Positions 46,196 through 53,933 of a DNA stretch of 64,000 nt are shown here, piece by piece. Below the pieces are notes generated by a model. That model was not told where the DNA came from, searched no databases, and saw nothing but the letters and a program-made list of their open reading frames with translations. The stretch is from Paenibacillus mendelii (GTDB lineage Bacteria > Bacillota > Bacilli > Paenibacillales > Paenibacillaceae). The DNA lies in assembly GCF_024498075.1 (NCBI RefSeq), contig NZ_JANHOF010000002.1, positions 1 through 64,000 on the forward strand, read 5' to 3'. The translations under genes were made by a program, and so were the position numbers. Position 1 is the stretch's first letter; every line of letters starts with the position of its first letter.

Positions 46196-47197
46196 TTATT
46201 CGGCGTAATAGGTGATATAATCACCTCGAAGATCACTTTTGATCTGCCCTGCCCGCTCCAGATGGATCAGATGGGCCAGTGTCTCCGACATGGCAAATCG
46301 TAAATGATGGGTATTGCCGCTTATTCGTTCCCCGAACAGACGCATACACATATCGTAACCCGTACCGGGCGTTTCTCTCAGCAGTTCTACGATCGCATCC
46401 AGCCTTCGCTTGTGATGCGCGATCAATTCATCGATCCGGCCGCGAAAGTCGTTAAACGGGGCGCGATGACCGGGAAACGCCAGCTCCACCTCATAATGCC
46501 TCAGTTCGTTAAGGCTATCGATAAAGCACTGGAGCGGATCCTCGTCCTCTCCCGGAACGATGCTCACATTCGGGGTAATATCAGGGAGCACCTGATCCCC
46601 GCAAATCATCAAGCGGCGCTCGGGTGCATACAAGCAGAGCTGCCCCCGGGCATGACCCGGCGCATCGATCGTCTGCCAATCCAGTCCGCCAAACCGGATG
46701 GTCGAACCCGCTTCCAGATAGGTTACCTCAGGCTGCGGGGATACGCGAGCAACAAATTGTTCCAGATGGATTATGATGTCGTCAAGCAGCGGCTCCGGCA
46801 TGCCATGCCGTGCATAGAGTTCCGTCAAATCGGCAGCAAACGACCTGTCGCTCCCCCACAATCGAAGCGCATACGCGTGTGACTGGGCAGATAAATATAC
46901 CGGCGCGCCGCTGCGCTGCTGAAACCAGCCGGAGAGCCCATAGTGATCCGGGTGCTGGTGAGTCAGTATAATGGTATGTATAGCGCCGAATGGAATGTCC
47001 CGTTCCCTGAATAGGTATGTCCATAGCTCTACCGCTTCGGACGTGTGGAGACCGGGATCAAGCAGCGTATAGCCCTCGCGATCCGCGATCAAATAGCTGT
47101 TCACCCATTTCAATGAAAAGGGCAGAGGCACCTTCACCTGCAGAATACCTCCCGGCCATTCCTTCACTGCGGACAATCTATCGTCGTTCCCAATCAA
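46196..47197 (-). CDS. MBL-fold metallohydrolase
   Basis: 333 residues. Metallo-beta-lactamase fold with the full metal set: LTHQHPDHYG, later His in DAPGHARGQL, CGDQVLP and FPGHRAPF. The C-terminal ~80 residues are a winged-helix-like domain (HLRFAMSETLAHLIHLERAG), as in the LACTB2/glyoxalase-II-like group. Initiator TTG (47197) overlaps the stop codon of the upstream methyltransferase by 4 nt (TTGA), with GGGAGG upstream, so the two are translationally coupled. Confidence 0.9.
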   Translation of the reverse strand: MIGNDDRLSAVKEWPGGILQVKVPLPFSLKWVNSYLIADREGYTLLDPGLHTSEAVELWTYLFRERDIPFGAIHTIILTHQHPDHYGLSGWFQQRSGAPVYLSAQSHAYALRLWGSDRSFAADLTELYARHGMPEPLLDDIIIHLEQFVARVSPQPEVTYLEAGSTIRFGGLDWQTIDAPGHARGQLCLYAPERRLMICGDQVLPDITPNVSIVPGEDEDPLQCFIDSLNELRHYEVELAFPGHRAPFNDFRGRIDELIAHHKRRLDAIVELLRETPGTGYDMCMRLFGERISGNTHHLRFAMSETLAHLIHLERAGQIKSDLRGDYITYYAE

Positions 47198-47937
47198 AGA
47201 GATAGCCTCCCTATCATAATCATACGCTTCGATTCCGTCTCCAAATATGGACAGCCATCGTAATCGCCATATACGCGATCCAGTGTCAGACCGGCTTGTT
47301 TCAGCATTCTCTTAAACCATTCGAGAGAATAGAGCCGAACGCGCTCTTCATAACGGCGTTTGTCGCCACCAGGCAAACCAATTGCTATTTTTTTGATGAC
47401 CATGCCATCTTCAATCATACGGAATTCATCTATATGTAAGCCTGTCTCCTCGTCCACCCGCTTCGAATGAGGCACAAGATGCCGCTCGATATAGACCGGA
47501 TTCAGAAAGTCGATCAAATATTGCCCGTCATCTGTCAGTACACGCCGAATCTCTTTGAGAACGGCGAGGTTATCCTGCTCATCCTGAAAATAACCGAAGG
47601 ACGTAAACAGATTCAATGTCGCGCGGAAGCGCCCTGCCCCGAACGGTAATCGGCGCATATCGCCCTGAATAAGCTCGATCTGCCCTTCACGGTTATGTTC
47701 ACGCGCTTCGTGCAGCAGCGCTTCGGACAAATCGATGCCGGTGACTTTAAACCCCAGCTCGGCTAAAGCAAGCGCATGGCGTCCCATCCCGCATCCAATG
47801 TCCAGCACCTGAGCGTCCACAGGCAGACCCAGCCATCCCGCCATCCGCTGAACCTCGCAGGCCGCCTGCTCCCAATTTCGGTGTCGATACACGATCATAT
47901 AATCAGAGCCAAAGCTCCGCTCAAACCAATCTGTCAT
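47194..47937 (-). CDS. Class I SAM-dependent methyltransferase
   Basis: 247 residues. Motif I VLDIGCGMGRHALALAELG, acidic strand GIDLSEALL, motif II GDMRRLPF and LNLFTSFGYF. The family resembles small-molecule or tRNA/polyketide-type methyltransferases; the substrate is unclear. GGAGGTA lies 6 nt before the ATG. Coupled to the MBL hydrolase gene. Confidence 0.9.
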   Translation of the reverse strand: MTDWFERSFGSDYMIVYRHRNWEQAACEVQRMAGWLGLPVDAQVLDIGCGMGRHALALAELGFKVTGIDLSEALLHEAREHNREGQIELIQGDMRRLPFGAGRFRATLNLFTSFGYFQDEQDNLAVLKEIRRVLTDDGQYLIDFLNPVYIERHLVPHSKRVDEETGLHIDEFRMIEDGMVIKKIAIGLPGGDKRRYEERVRLYSLEWFKRMLKQAGLTLDRVYGDYDGCPYLETESKRMIMIGRLSL

Positions 47938-48084
47938 GATGTACCTCCGGTAAGCGTAATAAACGATGAACCTTCTTGATTATTGTACTGCACGGCCGGC
48001 TGTAATGGCAAAGTCGGCTTTCCGCGGGATTTTTTCATGCGCGCGATCGGCATATTAGGCAAGACAAAAGGAGGAGCGCGCCGC

Positions 48085-48472
48085 ATGCTGATCCGTATCC
48101 AAACGGTTTTTGCAGATTCGAAGGACTTTAATATGTAACGCATCCATAACAGCACGATGGCGATCGAATTTGACTTCATCAGCTCACTCTGCGGTGAAAG
48201 TAAGGTCAGTGGCGATTTCATCACCATACCGTTTGTTTATGAATGAAGAGCTCAGCTTCACCGGGGCCGTCCCACCTGTTGGCATCTATGATTACGATTC
48301 GACCAAGCTGGAGCAGCAGTGGAGCTGTTTCGTAAAGTGCATTAGGCAGGCGTCGATCCATTCAGTTTCGGCCTGCGGTATCGAGCTACGCATAAGGGCA
48401 GTGAACAACCTGGAAAATTGGCAAACCATCAATCCCGAGCTTGAATTCAACGTTAAGATTCGTCGATATTGA
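48085..48472 (+). pseudogene. Probable broken gene of unknown family
   Basis: A strong RBS (AAAGGAGGAG) precedes ATG 48085, but the frame (MLIRIQTVFADSKDFNM) stops at TAA 48136. The same frame resumes as MAIEFDFISSL...FITIPFVYE to TGA 48244, while the next frame continues without break as NEELSFTGAVPPVGIYDYD...FNVKIRRY to 48472. Reading one stop codon and one frameshift as damage gives a single ~128-residue product. I do not recognise it. Alternatively these are short overlapping genes, but the downstream part has no RBS. Confidence 0.4.
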
Positions 48473-48521
48473 AGGAATCGGCTTGATCCTCTAGCCCGGA
48501 CATAACCATTCAATGGACCTA

Positions 48522-48550
48522 TTTACACCTATAGAAAAACAGCGTATACT
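48522..48550 (+). promoter_or_regulatory. Promoter of ion transporter gene
   Basis: TTTACA (48522-48527), 17-nt spacer, TATACT (48545-48550). The implied transcript start is near 48557, leaving a leader of about 177 nt. Confidence 0.6.
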
Positions 48551-48589
48551 ATCGCTATTGTGTTGAATCGAATATAGTGCGGTACTGGA

Positions 48590-48616
48590 GGAGCCTGTCA
48601 TGCACAGGCTCCTTCT
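48590..48616 (+). promoter_or_regulatory. Leader hairpin before ion transporter
   Basis: GGAGCCTGT (48590-48598) pairs with ACAGGCTCC (48604-48612), followed by TTCTTG. It lies early in the long leader; it could be an attenuator or part of a structured regulatory RNA. Confidence 0.45.
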
Positions 48617-48733
48617 TGCCATGTCCTTCCGTTACCTGCCTTTATTGGTCAATACTGTCTATGCTTCCTCAGCGAGTTTAGTCAATTCGGGCTTCAAGGA
48701 ACCGTAGCTCCACAAAAACTATCGGAGGTCTTT

Positions 48734-50014
48734 ATGGAACAACAAGCGATTTGGGCAATCGGTATTTTTCTATTTATCTATGGATTCATTATTGCGGAGA
48801 AAATCCATCGCACCATTGTCGCTATGCTTGGCGGCATACTCATGATTGGATTCGGAATCGTCGATCAGGAAACAGCCATTCATCACATCGATTTCAATAC
48901 GCTCGGTCTGCTGATCGGCATGATGATTATCGTTAGCATTACAGCCGACACGGGTCTCTTTAAATACATAGCTGTAAAAGCCGCCAAGCAGTCCAATGGC
49001 AGCCCGATCCGGATCCTCATTTCATTGGCGCTTATTACCGCGATCGGATCGGCCTTTCTGGACAATGTGACGACTGTCCTGCTTATGGTGCCGGTCACCT
49101 TCAGCATAACAAGAGCGCTTCAAATTAATCCGATTCCCTTCCTGCTGACGCAGATCATGGCAGCCAATATCGGCGGTACCGCAACACTGATCGGCGATCC
49201 GCCAAACATTATGATCGGGAGCGCAGTCAAAGAATTAAGCTTCATGGATTTCATTGTTAATCTGGCGCCTGTTGCCGCAATTATTATGATCGTCTATATT
49301 CCTTTGTTCATCCTTCTGTTCCGCAAAGGCATTCAAACCAGGGACGAGCTCAAGCGCAGCATCATGGAAATCAATGAGAAAGAGCTGATTGCCGATCCGA
49401 AGCTCCTTCGCAAGAGCTTATCCGTGCTGGGCTTGACCCTCATCGGATTCTTCCTTCATCAGACGCTACACCTGGAATCCGCCACCGTTGCGCTTGCCGG
49501 TGCCTTTCTGCTGCTGCTGCTCACGGGCGAGCATGTGATGGAAGAGGTTATGACGCGGGTCGAATGGACGACAATCTTCTTCTTCGTCGGTCTCTTCGCA
49601 CTCGTATCCGGTCTAATTGAGACCGGTGTCATCGCGGAGCTTGCGGAGAAAGCGATGGAATTAACCGGAGGCGAGCTCGTCGCGGCCTCCATGCTCATTC
49701 TTTGGCTCAGTGCCATTGCGTCCGCGTTCTTGGATAACATTCCTTTCGTCGCGACGATGATTCCGTTAATTCAAGAGATGGGTAATATGGGCATCTCCAA
49801 TCTGGAGCCCCTCTGGTGGAGCTTAGCGCTCGGTGCGTGCCTCGGAGGCAACGGCTCCCTGATCGGTGCGAGCGCCAACCTGATTGTAGCAGGCATGGCC
49901 AGTAAAGAAGGCCATCCGATCCGATTCATCACGTATTTGAAGTATGGATTTCCGCTCATGCTGCTCTCTGTCGGGATTTCAAGCATCTATATCTATTTGA
50001 GATATCTGGTCTAG
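48734..50014 (+). CDS. ArsB/NhaD family ion transporter
   Basis: 426 residues, about eleven to twelve membrane spans. Two symmetric segments carry the same motif: SAFLDNVTTVLLMVPVT with GGTATLIGDPPNIMIG, and SAFLDNIPFVATMIPL with GGNGSLIGASANLIVAG. This duplicated pattern defines the ion-transporter superfamily holding arsenite pump ArsB and Na+/H+ antiporter NhaD. No arsenic genes are nearby, so cation/proton exchange is more likely. ATCGGAGG lies 7 nt before the ATG. Confidence 0.9.
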   Translation: MEQQAIWAIGIFLFIYGFIIAEKIHRTIVAMLGGILMIGFGIVDQETAIHHIDFNTLGLLIGMMIIVSITADTGLFKYIAVKAAKQSNGSPIRILISLALITAIGSAFLDNVTTVLLMVPVTFSITRALQINPIPFLLTQIMAANIGGTATLIGDPPNIMIGSAVKELSFMDFIVNLAPVAAIIMIVYIPLFILLFRKGIQTRDELKRSIMEINEKELIADPKLLRKSLSVLGLTLIGFFLHQTLHLESATVALAGAFLLLLLTGEHVMEEVMTRVEWTTIFFFVGLFALVSGLIETGVIAELAEKAMELTGGELVAASMLILWLSAIASAFLDNIPFVATMIPLIQEMGNMGISNLEPLWWSLALGACLGGNGSLIGASANLIVAGMASKEGHPIRFITYLKYGFPLMLLSVGISSIYIYLRYLV

Positions 50015-50044
50015 TGTTTGAACGCTTGCCGAACGCTGCTTAAT

Positions 50045-50110
50045 GAGGAGACTTCGTCTCCTTATTGCCCAAAAAAAGCCCAATGCCACGTGAGCATTGG
50101 GCTTTTTTCT
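50045..50110 (+). terminator. Double hairpin terminator after ion transporter
   Basis: A small hairpin GGAGAC-TTC-GTCTCC (50047-50061), then GCCCAATGC / GCATTGGGC followed by TTTTTT. Confidence 0.85.
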
Positions 50111-50159
50111 GTGTTAATTTGCATACCGTATATAAAAGTAACAGACACACTCAGATCTT

Positions 50160-51233
50160 CTACAGCTTCGTCAATCGCTTACTGCCGCGAAGCGCGGCAA
50201 GCGTCTCTGCTCCGACGCTGAACATCGCTGCTCGTAATTCCAGCTCGATCCTCTCCAGCGTCGTATACAGCGACTCGGGCTGTATCGACGCGCCGCTCCG
50301 AGCACCTGCAGCGCCAGCCAGCAGGCTTCGGCCGTAACCGGCAAGGTCGGCACCGAGCGCGACAGCCTTTGCGGCGTCGATACCGCTGCTCAGCCCTCCG
50401 CTTGCAATGACGCATGCTTCGGGCATAGTTTTGCGGACGTCTCTTACACATTCCGCTGTCGGCGTTCCCCAGCCGGCGAACGCTTCGGCCGCTGCTGCGA
50501 GAAGCGGATCGTTTGATCGGAATTTCTCCACCTGGCTCCACGACGTTCCGCCCGCACCAGCCACGTCGATGAAGGAGACCCCCGCATCCATCAAGACTGC
50601 TGCTGCTTCGCCATCAATGCCCCAGCCGACCTCCTTCACACCAACCGGTACGTCAAGATGTGTGCACACATCAGATATTCGTTCAAGCAATCCCCGGAAA
50701 TTCGTATCCCCTTCCGGCTGGAACACCTCCTGGAGGCTGTTCAGGTGCAGGACGAGCGCATCCGCCTCGGCGAGCTCGACTGCGCGGCGGCATTGATCTA
50801 CACCGTAGCCATAGTTTAACTGGACTGCACCCAGGTTGGCGATGACCGGTATCGTCGGCGCCGCGGCTCTAATCCGGAATGTAGCCGCCAGCTCCTCATG
50901 CTCGATTGCCGCCCGCATCGAGCCAAGCCCCATTGCCCAGCCTCGTGCTTCCGCCGCTTCGGCAAGCCGGAGATTGATGTTGAATGCTTCTTCCGTTCCG
51001 CCAGTCATCGAGCTGATCAGCAGCGGCGTTCGCATTCTTTTCCCAATGAAGCTCGTGCTCATATCAATATCACCAAATGCGATTTCCGGAAGCGCCAAAT
51101 GACGAAAACGGTAGCCATCGAACCCGGTATCGATCCCGACTCCCCGTACCTCCTCCTCCAAGCAAATACGGATATGTTCCCCTTTTCGTCTTGCCGTCTG
51201 GCTGTGCTGCTCTAGCGTAACTTTGTCCGTCAT
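50160..51233 (-). CDS. fni: Isopentenyl-diphosphate delta-isomerase, type 2
   Basis: 357 residues. The FMN-dependent enzyme interconverts isopentenyl and dimethylallyl diphosphate. TARRKGEHIRICLEEEV carries the substrate-binding RKxEH motif; LLISSMTGG, VIANLGAVQL and FIDVAGAGGTSW are FMN-barrel signatures. It would feed the prenyl pool used by the YtpB cyclase elsewhere in the window. GGGGGAAA precedes ATG 51233. The start overlaps a short upstream frame by ATGA (next entry). Confidence 0.95.
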   Translation of the reverse strand: MTDKVTLEQHSQTARRKGEHIRICLEEEVRGVGIDTGFDGYRFRHLALPEIAFGDIDMSTSFIGKRMRTPLLISSMTGGTEEAFNINLRLAEAAEARGWAMGLGSMRAAIEHEELAATFRIRAAAPTIPVIANLGAVQLNYGYGVDQCRRAVELAEADALVLHLNSLQEVFQPEGDTNFRGLLERISDVCTHLDVPVGVKEVGWGIDGEAAAVLMDAGVSFIDVAGAGGTSWSQVEKFRSNDPLLAAAAEAFAGWGTPTAECVRDVRKTMPEACVIASGGLSSGIDAAKAVALGADLAGYGRSLLAGAAGARSGASIQPESLYTTLERIELELRAAMFSVGAETLAALRGSKRLTKL

Positions 51234-51334
51234 TCGGTTTCCCCCAAGCTGTCATAAATACGTTTGCCTATCCATTTAACGGAATGAACCGAGATGCGCA
51301 GCGAGAACAGCCACCTTGCTCGTTCACGATCCAT
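51230..51334 (-). CDS. Candidate 34-aa leader ORF upstream of fni
   Basis: A short frame, MDRERARWLFSLRISVHSVK to GETE, whose TGA overlaps the fni ATG in the classic ATGA arrangement. This suggests translational coupling. It is basic and slightly amphipathic. Against it: the RBS is weak (GGAA), and the region is not otherwise conserved to my knowledge. Confidence 0.3.
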   Translation of the reverse strand: MDRERARWLFSLRISVHSVKWIGKRIYDSLGETE

Positions 51335-51549
51335 GTTCCGACGGCAGTCGTTTTTCCATTAAGAACGTGCCCAAATTGCCCAATAACGGTACCCGCTCAT
51401 CTACATTTCTTCAATCATGACATAGTGATCCCCCCAGGGCAAGAGAGGAAACACTTGCAAGTTGAATTGTTTATGACAACAGTCCGAACCTTTATACGTG
51501 CGAATATAGCCCGTTCTTCCCGGGAACCTTATACAAATATTATACAATC

Positions 51550-51578
51550 ATTATATGTATGTGAGAAACGTTCGTAAA
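51550..51578 (-). promoter_or_regulatory. Promoter candidate for fni
   Basis: Minus strand TTTACG (51573-51578), 17-nt spacer, TATAAT (51550-51555). It would give fni a ~310-nt leader. Apart from the 34-aa frame, the stretch 51335-51550 shows nothing else I can name. Confidence 0.5.
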
Positions 51579-51666
51579 CTGCAGATCCAAGTATGACAAG
51601 CCGCCATTGATTTTCATTTTATTTTGACTTTAAAACTCATTTTTATGACTTTTGCAATCATTTTCA

Positions 51667-51695
51667 TTGTTATATCACTGCGTTTCCTTTAAAAT
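51667..51695 (+). promoter_or_regulatory. Promoter of nagBA
   Basis: TTGTTA (51667-51672), 17-nt spacer, TAAAAT (51690-51695). The transcript would start near 51702 and include the duplicated leader. Confidence 0.5.
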
Positions 51696-51720
51696 AATAG
51701 TAAAAGAAATTAAGCCGCAC

Positions 51721-51851
51721 AAAACTAAAGCCTTTGCTTCCAAAGCCAGTTTTGCTGCGTTATTTTTTCAGGATGTTAAGCTTCTCAAAACCAAGCCTAT
51801 GCTTCCGAAGACAGTTTTGCTGCGTTGTTTTTTCAGGATGTTAAGCTTCTC
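51721..51851 (+). repeat. Tandem duplication in the nagB leader (66 + 65 bp)
   Basis: Two adjacent copies: 51721-51786 and 51787-51851, about 90% identical, with the last ~24 nt (TTTTTTCAGGATGTTAAGCT and so on) identical. A third copy begins (AAAAC) just before the nagB ribosome binding site. Each copy has inverted AAAACT/AGTTTT-type arms and a T6 run. Confidence 0.85.
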
Positions 51852-51874
51852 AAAACTTTTAGGAGGTGGCCTCA

Positions 51875-52597
51875 TTGATTATCCGCAAGTTCGATAGCCG
51901 GGCGGAACTCGACTTCTACGCGGCCCAATATTTTGTTGATACGATTACTACGAAGCCGACGGCAACACTTGGTCTGGCTACAGGCTCGACACCGATCGGA
52001 ATTTATGAAAAAATGGTAGAGAGATATCGAAGCGGAGAAGTATCATTCGCACAAATCACGACGTTCAATTTAGACGAGTATGTCGGCCTTCAACCCGAGA
52101 ACGAGCAGAGCTATGCCTACTTTATGAAACACCACCTGTTCGGGCATATTGACCTTCCTGCTGACCGCGCATTTCTACCTAATGGAATGGCTACCGATCT
52201 AGCGGCAGAATGCAGCCGATACGATGCCATGCTCGCTGCGCAGCCAATTGACGTACAGCTGCTCGGAATCGGGCATAACGGCCATATCGGTTTTAACGAG
52301 CCGGACCGGACCCTTCATGGCGGAACCCATGTCGTCGGATTGAAACGAGAGACGCTTGAAGCAAACGCCCGTTTCTTTGCATCCATGGATGAAGTGCCTA
52401 AGCAGGCCATAACAATGGGCGTTGGCTCGATTCTAAAGGCGAAGACGATTATGCTCGTCGGCAAAGGCGCCGATAAAGCGGAAATCATGAAGCAAGCGTT
52501 AACGGGACCCATTACGACTGATTGCCCCGCTTCGCTGCTGCAAACGCATGCGAATGTACTCGTACTGCTCGATCAAGAAGCAGGGAGGTATTTATAA
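51875..52597 (+). CDS. nagB: Glucosamine-6-phosphate deaminase
   Basis: 240 residues, the standard length. Converts glucosamine 6-phosphate to fructose 6-phosphate and ammonia. LGLATGSTPIGIYE binds the phosphate, FNLDEYVGL contains the catalytic Asp and GIGHNGHIGFNEP the catalytic His. The initiator is TTG 51875 with AGGAGG 8 nt upstream; the GTG nine bases earlier overlaps that site. Its stop codon overlaps the nagA start (TAATG). Confidence 0.97.
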   Translation: MIIRKFDSRAELDFYAAQYFVDTITTKPTATLGLATGSTPIGIYEKMVERYRSGEVSFAQITTFNLDEYVGLQPENEQSYAYFMKHHLFGHIDLPADRAFLPNGMATDLAAECSRYDAMLAAQPIDVQLLGIGHNGHIGFNEPDRTLHGGTHVVGLKRETLEANARFFASMDEVPKQAITMGVGSILKAKTIMLVGKGADKAEIMKQALTGPITTDCPASLLQTHANVLVLLDQEAGRYL

Positions 52598-53781
52598 TGG
52601 CAGACTCACGTAGTTGGCGTATTGGGAACGTCCGTATTGTCGCTGAAGATCAATGGTTCTGGGGTGAAGTGGACATCGAGAACGGCACTATTGCCGCTAT
52701 CCGTCCCACTGACAGTCATGCAGGTAAGCAAGCTGCTGAGAACAGCGATGTTTCATTCGTGGACGGAGAGGGCGGCTGGCTTCTTCCAGGCTTCATCGAT
52801 ATCCATGTGCACGGCGGATACGGCAGCGATTTTATGGATGCAACGAGTGAAGCATTCGACGTCATTACAAAGTACCACGCCGCGAACGGCACGACATCCA
52901 TGCTCGCTACGACCGTAACCGCTTCGCATGATGATATTCAAGCCGTTCTAGAAGCGACCGCTGCATACCGCACCCAAAACATGCCGTATGCCGAGCTGGT
53001 CGGTGTTCATCTAGAAGGACCTTTCATTAGCGCCAAATGGTCAGGAGCGCAGAATCCTGCGTTCATTAGCCCACCGCAAACGGATTGGCTAAAGCCTTGG
53101 GCCGCACAATGGCCAGACCTCATCAAGATGATGACCCTTGCACCTGAACGGGACGGAGCATTGGATGTCATTAAGTGGCTTTCTGATAATGGCATTGTTG
53201 CTGCGCTAGGTCATACAGATGCCTCCTATGACGACGTAGTAAACGCCGTCCAGTACGGCCTTCGTCACGCGGTTCATACGTACAACGCCATGACCGGGCT
53301 GCATCACCGCAAACCAGGCACGCTAGGGGCAGTCATGACTGAAGATACCATCAGCGCGGAAATCATTGCAGACGGCCATCATGCCCATCCTGCTGCAGTT
53401 AAGCTGCTCTCGCGTACAAAACCAGCGGACAAGCTGATCATGATCACGGATGCCATGTCGGCAGCAGGGCTCGGTGATGGACAATATGATCTCGGCGGTC
53501 TCGATGTCATCGTCAAAGACGGTGTTGCCCGCCTCCGCGAAGGTGACTCGCTTGCAGGCAGCACGTTAACGATGATCGAAGCCTTCCGTTTTATGCTCAA
53601 GCATACCGACCTGTCTGTGACCGAGGTTAGCCGCTGCGCGAGTGGCAATCCTGCGAAGCTGCTAGGTTTGGAGGAACAGATCGGAAGCATTGCCGTAGGC
53701 AAGCAAGCGGATCTCGTTTTGACGGATGATTCTCACCACATTCGTACGACTTTTGTTAAGGGGCGCGCTATTTCCCAATAA
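52597..53781 (+). CDS. nagA: N-acetylglucosamine-6-phosphate deacetylase
   Basis: 394 residues. Removes acetate from GlcNAc-6-P, the step before NagB. Metal and catalytic residues are present: DIHVHGGYGSD, LEGPFIS (metal Glu), ALGHTDAS and HAVHTYNAM (metal His residues) and MITDAMSAAG (catalytic Asp). ATG 52597 shares one base with the nagB stop; CAGGGAGG lies upstream. The pair recycles cell-wall or chitin amino sugars. No NagR regulator is adjacent. Confidence 0.97.
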   Translation: MADSRSWRIGNVRIVAEDQWFWGEVDIENGTIAAIRPTDSHAGKQAAENSDVSFVDGEGGWLLPGFIDIHVHGGYGSDFMDATSEAFDVITKYHAANGTTSMLATTVTASHDDIQAVLEATAAYRTQNMPYAELVGVHLEGPFISAKWSGAQNPAFISPPQTDWLKPWAAQWPDLIKMMTLAPERDGALDVIKWLSDNGIVAALGHTDASYDDVVNAVQYGLRHAVHTYNAMTGLHHRKPGTLGAVMTEDTISAEIIADGHHAHPAAVKLLSRTKPADKLIMITDAMSAAGLGDGQYDLGGLDVIVKDGVARLREGDSLAGSTLTMIEAFRFMLKHTDLSVTEVSRCASGNPAKLLGLEEQIGSIAVGKQADLVLTDDSHHIRTTFVKGRAISQ

Positions 53782-53789
53782 ACTGTATA

Positions 53790-53838
53790 CACAAAAGACC
53801 GACCACCAGGCATTCCCGATGGTCGGTCTTTTGTTGTG
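53790..53838 (+). terminator. Terminator of nagBA
   Basis: ACAAAAGACCGACCA pairs with TGGTCGGTCTTTTGT. Confidence 0.9.
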
Positions 53839-53933
53839 TACAGCGCTTTGTACGGCCAGCCTTGCAGAAGCGGTGGTATAATGAGTGTGCTGCGCACCAA
53901 CCGCTGTTTCATTGTTCGCAGCCCTGCGTGGCC

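Noticed and set aside
47934-48227. 97-codon minus-strand frame before the methyltransferase
   Set aside because: No RBS, overlaps the methyltransferase start signals, and lies opposite the broken plus-strand gene with the better RBS.
51284-51577. 97-codon plus-strand frame between fni and nagB
   Set aside because: No RBS; covers the predicted fni promoter and leader on the other strand.
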